From Planctomycetota bacterium (GTDB taxonomy: Bacteria; Planctomycetota; Phycisphaerae; Sedimentisphaerales; Anaerobacaceae): DNA of 64,000 nucleotides. The stretch lies in the NCBI GenBank assembly GCA_013349615.1, contig DUZJ01000006.1, positions 1-64,000 of the forward strand, read 5' to 3'. The notes under the pieces were generated by a model that saw nothing but the letters and a program-made list of their open reading frames with translations, ran no database searches and was not told the origin of the DNA. The translations under genes and the position numbers were made by a program. This document shows positions 36,128 to 42,910 of the stretch, one piece after another; the stretch's first letter is position 1; each line of letters begins with the position of its first letter.

Positions 36128-36542
36128 GAGCGGTTGCCTTAATGAAGTTCCGCCGAAGGCGGTTAATTAAACTCATAAATTTTAAAATCTATTCTGGGAT
36201 TCAACGATCTGGCAAGCCAATTTTCTAATTCTTCATTTCCAATCTTATAGTGCTTGGGTTTGAACTTTGTCCCCACCACTTTATGTGTTTCATTCTCAAT
36301 TCCATACACAAGGTAAGCATTTTTCTTTTCATATAAGCAGGCCGAGTTGGACAATGCTGATATGTGTTGGCCTATTTTCCCCCGGTTTATGTAATTGACT
36401 TTGAACTCAACCCACTCAGTTTCTTTTCGCAAAGCTCTTAATTCATCCAGGGTCTTTTTTAAGTTCCTTGCATTCATCTTATAAGCCATTTTGTTTTACA
36501 CGTTAATTCTGGGTTTAATTCTACTCGTTACTGTCTTGAAAA

Positions 36543-37466
36543 TCAATTAGGAACGATATTATTCAAGAGAGTCTTTGCTCGGCTGAAGGTTTTTTCGGCT
36601 GGTTCTCCCGGCTCAATATCAAGCCACTTCACGAATTTGAACGTTTTGAACCAGGTACGTTGGTTCTTGGCTAACCGCCGGGTGTTCTTCTTTATAAGCT
36701 CGATTGCGTCCTCCAAAGTCACCAGGCCTGAGAGGTGGTCTATTATCTCAGCGTAGCCGATTGCACATCGTGCCTGTTTGCTTAAGGCTTTTTCTTCAGC
36801 TAACAGAGACTTGACCTCATTAACAAGACCGGCGGCGAGCATCTTTTTGACACGGGCGTTGATCCTCTTGTTCTCTTCAGTTCTTTCTCTACGCAGCCCT
36901 ACTATCGTCCAGTTCTGCAAAGGTTCTTCCGCGCTGAACTGCTTCTGCAGACTCGAGATGGGCTTGCCGCTGATTTTATAAACCTCCAGGGCCCGGATTA
37001 TACGTTTAGTGTCGTTGGGGCTGATACGCTCAGCGGCTGCGGGGTCGATTTTTGCTAATTCGCGGTAAAGTTCGGCGCCTTCGGCTTCTGCTCGTGCTCG
37101 CAATTCCGCGCGTATTTGCTCATCAGTTCCAGGTCCTTCAAAGAGACCATACAACAGGGCCTTTATATACAGGGCGGTCCCCCCAACCGCAATGATTGGT
37201 CTTTTTCGGCCCTTTATCTGCCCCATAGCTTCATTCGCCAGTTCCAGAAACGCGCCCACGCTGAACGATTCACTCGGCTCAACTACGTCAATTAAATGAT
37301 AGGCAAGCTTTTCGCGGGCTTCTTGGGGCGGCTTGCACGTGCCGATATCCATCCGCCTGTACACCTTCATCGAGTCGATGCTGATTATTTCAGCACCAAG
37401 ACTTTCACCCAGCCGAAAGGCCAATTGCCCCTTGCCTGATGCCGTAACGCCGAGAATTAAAACCAT
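36543..37466 (-). CDS. miaA: tRNA dimethylallyltransferase
   Basis: Transfers a dimethylallyl group to A37 of tRNAs reading UNN codons. I start at ATG 37466 (MVLILGVTASGKG) because the 21 residues added in the track come from TAGTAAATAG-type repeat DNA. Conserved pieces: IISIDSMKVYRRMDIGTCKP, HHLIDVVEP-like YHLIDVVEPSESFSVGAFL, VGGTALYIKALLYGLFEGP, NDTKRIIRALEVYKISGKPIS and the late RTWFKTFKFVKW. The P-loop ends GKG where most relatives have GKT or GKS, which is unusual. It is divergent from ispA, whose isoprenoid products include its substrate. Confidence 0.92.
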   Translation of the reverse strand: MVLILGVTASGKGQLAFRLGESLGAEIISIDSMKVYRRMDIGTCKPPQEAREKLAYHLIDVVEPSESFSVGAFLELANEAMGQIKGRKRPIIAVGGTALYIKALLYGLFEGPGTDEQIRAELRARAEAEGAELYRELAKIDPAAAERISPNDTKRIIRALEVYKISGKPISSLQKQFSAEEPLQNWTIVGLRRERTEENKRINARVKKMLAAGLVNEVKSLLAEEKALSKQARCAIGYAEIIDHLSGLVTLEDAIELIKKNTRRLAKNQRTWFKTFKFVKWLDIEPGEPAEKTFSRAKTLLNNIVPN

Positions 37467-37563
37467 TTTCAATTTTCTATTTACTATTTTCCATTTTCTA
37501 TTTAGTATCGAGTAAGATGTCTTTTCCAATTATCAATCGTAAATAGTCAATAGTAAATAGTCA

Positions 37564-38451
37564 ATGAACTTCAATACTCTATTACGCAAGAAGGCGGAGT
37601 TCGTCAATCATACTCTGCAGCAGCTCCTGGCAAGGCACACTGAGATTAACAGCGATTTAAAGGAAGCGATCAACTACACCCTTGATGCTCCGGGCAAACG
37701 GGTGCGTTCGGCCTTGCTTCTATGGTGCTGCGAACTTGTCAGCGGCAAAATAAACCATAACGCTGAAATTGCCGCCGCTGCCATCGAGATGGTACATACG
37801 TATTCGCTTGTTCACGATGATTTGCCGGCGATGGACGATGATGACCTTCGGCGGGGATTACCAACCTGCCACAAGGCCTTTGATGAGGCAACGGCTATTT
37901 TGACCGGCGATGCCCTTTTGACCCTTGCCTTCGAGATTTTGGGCAAAGAAATTGATGAACCGGCTATTGCCGTAAAATTGGTTAGTCAACTGGCAGAGGC
38001 CGCGGGGCCGGCCGGTATGATTGCAGGACAAATGGCCGACCTCAAAGCTCCTCTAAAAAAGACACAGGCAACCGAACAGGACCTGCGAGCTATCCACACA
38101 AACAAGACGGCTAAGTTGTTCAGATGCGCTGCTGTAATGGGAGCTATTTGTGGCCGCGCAAAAAAAAATCAGCTTGAGTCCTTGTCCGAATACGGCCTGA
38201 AGATTGGGTTGGGCTTCCAGATAGCCGATGATATCCTCGATGTGTGTGCTTCGAGCGAGCATTTGGGTAAGACGGCCGGCAAAGACGCCAAGGCAGACAA
38301 GTGTACATACCCCGCGGTGGTGGGAATTGAAAAGTCAAAGCAGTTGGCAAAAAAACTCACCGACGAGGCGGCAGCGATCCTGGAACCGTTTGGCCAAAAA
38401 GCCGACACCCTCCGAAAGCTCGCCATCGCACTGCTGCAAAGAACAAGATAA
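37564..38451 (+). CDS. ispA: Farnesyl/geranylgeranyl diphosphate synthase
   Basis: 295 residues of a trans-isoprenyl diphosphate synthase. The first aspartate-rich motif is HDDLPAMDDDDLRRG and the second QIADDILD; GKRVRSALLLWCCE and TGDALLTLAFEIL complete the pattern. Residues before the first motif (MVHTYSLVHDDL) fit the short-chain (C15-C20) class. dxs is 1.7 kb downstream in the same direction, so early isoprenoid synthesis genes cluster here. The start ATG 37564 abuts AATAGTCAATAGTAAATAGTCA repeats without a clear Shine-Dalgarno. Confidence 0.93.
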   Translation: MNFNTLLRKKAEFVNHTLQQLLARHTEINSDLKEAINYTLDAPGKRVRSALLLWCCELVSGKINHNAEIAAAAIEMVHTYSLVHDDLPAMDDDDLRRGLPTCHKAFDEATAILTGDALLTLAFEILGKEIDEPAIAVKLVSQLAEAAGPAGMIAGQMADLKAPLKKTQATEQDLRAIHTNKTAKLFRCAAVMGAICGRAKKNQLESLSEYGLKIGLGFQIADDILDVCASSEHLGKTAGKDAKADKCTYPAVVGIEKSKQLAKKLTDEAAAILEPFGQKADTLRKLAIALLQRTR

Positions 38452-38545
38452 GAACATACTTACAAATCAAATACAGGTCGTTATGCCTGCTAAGATGTTA
38501 GGTTGATTGTCAGGCGGTTTGTCCTAATAAGGGATTTATCCGGTA

Positions 38546-39241
38546 TCATCTTTTTTTAAGCGTTACACCAACTCCGCTTCGGACAATCGTTTCCAGATTA
38601 GGATTTGTTGTTATCGCCTCCATATATTTTGGATCAGCCATCCTGGGGTTAATGTTGTGCGCAATGACAAGGCCTCCGGGGCGGACCAAGGGTAAAAGTT
38701 TATTGAGATAATCAATGTAGCCTTCTTTATCTGCATCGAGAAAGAGTAAATCGATTTTTTCTTTTAGTTTCTTGACCTCGTCGTGAGCATCCCCTTCGAC
38801 AAGCGTAATGATATCGGCCATACCCGCTCGTTTGAAATTTGCACGAGCGGTAGCGGCTCGCTGGGCATCGATTTCAAATGTCGTCAGCTTGCCGCCGGTT
38901 TTTTGAAGAGCCATGCCGAACCAGATGGCGGAATAGCCGGTAGATGTTCCAATCTCAACGACATTTTGTGCATTCATCGACTCCGTCGTAATGCGTAAGA
39001 ATCGCCCGTCTTGTGGCGGTACGTTTCTAAATCTTTGGGTTTTGAGTATATTGGCAAGAATGCCAAGAATTTTTTTCTCATTATCGTTTTTTGGAACGGG
39101 AGGCTTCTCAAGTTCTGAATCACTCTGCCCACTTCCCCTCCCCCTAAATGAACGCTGAGCAAGAGCGTTTGAAAACAAGACTGCTGAGATTCCAATGATA
39201 ACAGTGCTTACTACGATAGTGGTGCGTCTGGCGTTTTTCAT
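38546..39241 (-). CDS. Exported class I O-methyltransferase
   Basis: About 231 residues from ATG 39241, preceded by AAGGAGG and eight bases; the track start 39259 lies upstream of that ribosome site. The N-terminus is a signal peptide or anchor (RTTIVVSTVIIGISAVLFSNALA). The rest is a COG4122/PF01596 methyltransferase: PPQDGRFLRITTESMNAQNVVEIGTSTGYSAIW (SAM site), DLLFLDADKEGYIDYL (metal-binding Asp) and HNINPRM. A SAM-dependent enzyme outside the cytoplasm is odd because SAM is not expected there; the leader could instead be a membrane anchor with a cytoplasmic domain. Confidence 0.85.
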   Translation of the reverse strand: MKNARRTTIVVSTVIIGISAVLFSNALAQRSFRGRGSGQSDSELEKPPVPKNDNEKKILGILANILKTQRFRNVPPQDGRFLRITTESMNAQNVVEIGTSTGYSAIWFGMALQKTGGKLTTFEIDAQRAATARANFKRAGMADIITLVEGDAHDEVKKLKEKIDLLFLDADKEGYIDYLNKLLPLVRPGGLVIAHNINPRMADPKYMEAITTNPNLETIVRSGVGVTLKKR

Positions 39242-39259
39242 CTTGAGTTCCTCCTTCAT

Positions 39260-40118
39260 TTTACATGTAGTTTCAGTTATTGCTCATTTCGTTTCATTAA
39301 GCAAACATTTCCAGCGTTCAACCAGGGCCATGAAATGAATAAACTCGACATTACCCTTTTTAGCATCGTTACGCCTTTTGATGGTCATAGGCTATCAAAT
39401 CCATCTTAAAATCGCAAGTATTTTTAGTCATTTCCGGCCGTAGTTTTACTCTTGATATGGCAGAAATTTACTGAAGACAGTACTGCCGGCCACTGATGGT
39501 CTTTCTTGAATTATGCTTTGTGCTTTTCACCCTCTCCTGTTTCTTTTGTTTCCATTGGTGAGAATGTTCCAGCAGGGCCGCCGGCCGTGAATAAAACCGC
39601 AAACCGTGTGACCAAAGCACCTAATCTCCACCTTTTTCATAGCCAAACAGTGTATGCCAAAGTGCATTAAAAAACAATATTTTGCCAGGTTAAAATCCGT
39701 CTTAAACCTTACTATCCAGTCTAATTTTTCTTTGTTCCTTTTTCGCAATAAATAATCATTTATCACTTTTCTCTAATCATTTATTTCTCTCTTTAGAGAA
39801 ATTCAGGCAGGCAAATTCGTCGAAAAGCTCAATTTCGTTCAAATCTCATCCGCGCGGTTAGACTTTTTACTCCCTTATAATTGGCTGAATATGCGTCTTT
39901 GTGTCGAAAAAAGGCTATTTTACCACTGGCTTTTTTGGGATAAGTTGTTATGATAAAAGCAGTAAAAAATTTTTAGAAATTCGGATTTTTACTCTTCAAC
40001 TATGTGCGCCTTTGGTTGAAATTTCTCGTATAAAAAAGCTAAAAGTTCCGATAATGGCAAAATTATTGGAGCAAATAAACCCCGTTAGAAACTTGATTGA
40101 AAAGGCCCGTTAAATATA
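39260..40118. other. 860 bp intergenic region before dxs
   Basis: Two small frames (79 aa on minus, 70 aa on plus) are not recognisable and lack ribosome sites. A 34-codon minus frame at 39284-39388 (MTIKRRNDAKKGNVEFIHFM) has natural-looking composition and may be a gene remnant. A half palindrome ACCCCGTTAGAA (40079-40090) matches the left end of the 61 bp element, 30 bases before dxs. TATAAT at 39876-39881 is a possible -10 box without a good -35. Confidence 0.4.
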
Positions 40119-42200
40119 ATGGAAACCTCACACGAAAAATGGGAGTTACTAAACGGGGTAGACAGTCCCGACGACGTCAAGAAGCTTCCGGTGCGCCAGC
40201 TAAACACCCTGGCCGACGAAATACGCCGCTTCATTCTCAACTCGGTCGCGCAGACCGGCGGACACCTGGCCAGCAATCTCGGTGTGGTGGAATTGACCTT
40301 GGCGCTGCACTATGTCTTCGATTTCAAAAAAGATAAACTGCTCTGGGACGTCGGCCATCAATGCTATACGCACAAAATCATTACCGGCAGGAAAAACAAG
40401 TTCAAGCTCCTCCGCAAGGCTGGCGGGATAAGCGGCTTTCCAAACCCGGCTGAAAGCGACTACGACCAGTTCGTCGTCGGCCATGCAGGGACCGCCGTAG
40501 CAACCGCAATCGGGATGGCAATAGGGCAAACGCAGCAAAAGAAAAATAATAAAATCGTGGCGCTGGTCGGCGACGCCAGTATCGTTAACGGCGCTTCTTT
40601 CGAGGCGCTCAATAATCTCGGACTGGTCAAGAGGCAATTACTAATCGTCCTCAACGACAACTCGATGGCAATAGACCCGACGCAAGGGGCAGTAGCAAAA
40701 TATTTCTCCAAAGTGCGGCTGAGCCAGACATACGACGATTTGCGAAAGACCACTCATAACATCCTCGAGCACTTGCCGGTCATCGGCAAGAGTGTTGATG
40801 AGGCCGTTGAAAGGATTAAAAAGGGTATTCGAATGGTCCTGCCGGCCAGCCAGATGTTTGAAAGCCTGAACATCCCATACTTTGGTCCCGTTGACGGACA
40901 CGATATCGGCTCACTTATACAGTTGTTCAACGCGCTTGCCGAATTAGAGCACCCGGCAATTCTGCACGTTTACACAAAGAAAGGACAAGGTTTTCATCCG
41001 GCCGGTTCCCAGCCCAGCCCCGTTAGAAGCCCCGGCCTTACTAAAGCAGAGCCTATCTATCCTGCTTCTAAAGGGGCCAGCAGATTTCACTCGACCGGCC
41101 CATTCAAGATAAACAACAATAAAATCGGAGACAGAGTTAAGGTTGAGGCGGTCCAGGATACAAGCCCCGTTAGAAATTCTATAAGGGGGGACATCATACA
41201 GAAAGGGAAGATTTCTAACGGGGCAAGCAGACAAAGCTTCACCAGCGTATTCGGCGAGCATCTGGCCGATTTAGCGGAAAAGGATGACAAAATTGTTTCT
41301 ATAACTTCGGCCATGCGCGATGGCACGGGGCTGATGGAATTTCGCAAGAGATTCGGTGACAGATTCTATGACGTGGGTATTGCCGAAAGTGCGGCTGTGG
41401 ATATTGCGGCCGGGCTGGCCAAGAGCGGCTTAAAGCCGGTCGTCTGTATCTACTCGACCTTTTTACAGCGAAGCTTTGACCAGATATTCCAGGAAGTGGC
41501 CCTGCAGAATCTGCCGGTTGTCTTTTGTGTCGACAGGGCCGGCGTTGTCGGCTCGGACGGGCCAACTCACCACGGTTTAATGGATATCGGCTTTTTACGA
41601 ATGATGCCCAATATGGTACTGACGGCGCCTGCGGATGAGGTTGAGATGAAACTGGCTTTGGAATTCGCATTGAGCGTAGATAAGCCGGTCGTTATTATAT
41701 ATCCGAAAGACTTCGTTCCGAGCCGGAAGTCTGTCCGGGCCGCCTCCGCCAGGCCGTTCAAATTAGGTAAAAGCGTGGTTGCCAAAAAGTCAAAAGATTC
41801 AGCGCTCGCGATTGTCAGCTACGGCAGTATCTTGACAGAATCGCTGGAAGCGGCCGAGCTGCTGGCTAAAGAGGGCATTGCGGTTGATGTGATAAATGCC
41901 CGTTTTGCCGCTCCCATTGATGAAAAAATCATCCAGTTATTAGAGAGGGGCAAAGGTATAATAACGGTAGAAGACCACACGACCGCCTGCGGGTTCGGCT
42001 CAGCCGTGCTCGAAATGGCCGCAGCAAAAACAGCGGTCAGCAAACAGCGGAAAGCGGACAGTAAAAAACTAAACGCTATACGCATGCTCGGGGCACCGAG
42101 GAAGTTCATAAAACACGACACCCGCCCGACGCAGCTTTCCCAGGCCGGTATAAATGCCGTTAAAATAGCTCAGACAGCAAAAGAAATGTTACACGCTTGA
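40119..42200 (+). CDS. dxs: 1-deoxy-D-xylulose-5-phosphate synthase with two element insertions
   Basis: TPP enzyme joining pyruvate and glyceraldehyde 3-phosphate for isoprenoids, thiamine and B6. 693 residues against the usual 620-640. TPP domain: LASNLGVVELTLALHYVFD, VGHQCYTHKIITGR, VGDASIVNGASFEALN, VLNDNSMAI. Pyrimidine domain: ITSAMRDGTGL, FYDVGIAESAAVDIAAGLA, RAGVVGSDGPTHHGLMD. The linker between them carries PSPVRSPGLTKAEPIYPASK and SPVRNSIRGDIIQKGKISNG, both encoded by 61 bp palindromic elements. The extra length lies in a surface linker, so the enzyme may still work. Active-site residues look intact. Confidence 0.95.
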   Translation: METSHEKWELLNGVDSPDDVKKLPVRQLNTLADEIRRFILNSVAQTGGHLASNLGVVELTLALHYVFDFKKDKLLWDVGHQCYTHKIITGRKNKFKLLRKAGGISGFPNPAESDYDQFVVGHAGTAVATAIGMAIGQTQQKKNNKIVALVGDASIVNGASFEALNNLGLVKRQLLIVLNDNSMAIDPTQGAVAKYFSKVRLSQTYDDLRKTTHNILEHLPVIGKSVDEAVERIKKGIRMVLPASQMFESLNIPYFGPVDGHDIGSLIQLFNALAELEHPAILHVYTKKGQGFHPAGSQPSPVRSPGLTKAEPIYPASKGASRFHSTGPFKINNNKIGDRVKVEAVQDTSPVRNSIRGDIIQKGKISNGASRQSFTSVFGEHLADLAEKDDKIVSITSAMRDGTGLMEFRKRFGDRFYDVGIAESAAVDIAAGLAKSGLKPVVCIYSTFLQRSFDQIFQEVALQNLPVVFCVDRAGVVGSDGPTHHGLMDIGFLRMMPNMVLTAPADEVEMKLALEFALSVDKPVVIIYPKDFVPSRKSVRAASARPFKLGKSVVAKKSKDSALAIVSYGSILTESLEAAELLAKEGIAVDVINARFAAPIDEKIIQLLERGKGIITVEDHTTACGFGSAVLEMAAAKTAVSKQRKADSKKLNAIRMLGAPRKFIKHDTRPTQLSQAGINAVKIAQTAKEMLHA
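41017..41077 (+). repeat. 61 bp palindromic element inside dxs, copy 1 (diverged)
   Basis: GCCCCGTTAGAAGC (41017-41030) pairs with GCTTCTAAAGGGGC (41064-41077), 13 of 14 bases. It encodes PVRSPGLTKAEPIYPASKG between the GFHPA and RFHSTGPF segments of DXS, where homologues have only a few residues. Same length and reading frame as the other copies; the interior is diverged. Confidence 0.8.
41164..41224 (+). repeat. 61 bp palindromic element inside dxs, copy 2
   Basis: GCCCCGTTAGAAAT (41164-41177) and its exact inverse (41211-41224). The interior closely follows the intergenic copy at 36066 with a one-base length difference. It encodes PVRNSIRGDIIQKGKISNGA between the TPP and pyrimidine-binding domains of DXS without breaking the frame. 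Confidence 0.92.
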
Positions 42201-42402
42201 TTCGGATTATTCGTTAGCCGGTAGAATTTGGTATTTAGCCGGAGGAGGCTTTCAGCAGTACCTTTTAGCAGAGGGCCGCTTGTTCAATAAAAATACAACA
42301 ATTTTCTGAAAAAAACCTGTCCCGAGCGCAGGCAAGGGATCTCAAACACAATAGTAAATAGTAAATACAAAACCTCACGTCAAATAATGAAAAAAACAAA
42401 CA

Positions 42403-42909
42403 TCAAGTCGCCCAATTCTTGATGTGGAGATTATCACCGGCAACTTCACGAATCCGACTCAGTTTGTCATTCGTAACTAACGTCAAATTACGTGTTATCG
42501 CTTGAGCTGCAATCCATAGGTCATTCTCTTGTATTCCAAGTTCCAGTGAAGTGATAGGATCAACAAGCTGTTCAGGACGCAAGTTTCTCTTTCTCTTATC
42601 CTTTGGTGCGTATTTGTCAAACAATAGAGACCTAAGTTCGCCATATGTGTTGGCTGTGTGCATGTCAATATCGAAAGTCTTTGGCCCCTTAGCTCTGATG
42701 AACTGAAAGTACTCTGCTTGAATCAACTCTCTTGTAGTGGCAACCTTCTGCCCAAAGGCGACTTCGCCCCATGTAATAATAGATATACCCAGTTTAAGAT
42801 CAGGTGTCAACTTCTTCAGTTGTTTTCTAATGTTAGAACTCTCTTTCGGATACCTCTCGGCGCCAAACCAGTATGACCAGATACAGGTGTCAAGTAGGAA
42901 AGCGTGCAT
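42403..42909 (-). CDS. PIN-domain protein (VapC-like)
   Basis: 168 residues from ATG 42909, one base after the stop of the methylase gene. The PIN pattern is present: an early Asp in AFLLDTCIWSYW, Glu in IITWGEVAFGQ, Asp in IQENDLWIAAQAI and Asp in TLVTNDKLSRI, the four acidic residues that bind metal for RNA cleavage. There is no VapB-type antitoxin ORF next to it. Because it is coupled to a DNA methylase, it may act as a nuclease in the same system rather than as a classical toxin. That is inference. Confidence 0.82.
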   Translation of the reverse strand: MHAFLLDTCIWSYWFGAERYPKESSNIRKQLKKLTPDLKLGISIITWGEVAFGQKVATTRELIQAEYFQFIRAKGPKTFDIDMHTANTYGELRSLLFDKYAPKDKRKRNLRPEQLVDPITSLELGIQENDLWIAAQAITRNLTLVTNDKLSRIREVAGDNLHIKNWAT

Positions 42910-42910
42910 G

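Larger units (their letters stand above)
35210..36489 (-). pseudogene. AlbA_2/COG2865-type ATP-binding regulator, split by a repeat cluster
   Basis: The upstream piece (36489-36163, 108 aa) is the N-terminal AlbA_2 domain (ETEWVEFKVNYINRGKIGQHISALSNSACLYEKKNAYLVYGIEN). The downstream piece (35995-35210, 261 aa) is the C-terminal half with the GHKL-like ATP-binding end (FVNAGSFIPGS, NFLANAMLNLGMIDVIGSGIKKMF) and a winged helix. About 150 residues of the usual middle are gone. In their place lie two dispersed repeats (35999-36062 and 36066-36127). Its base composition is more AT-rich than its neighbours, suggesting acquired DNA. Probably non-functional. Confidence 0.75.
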
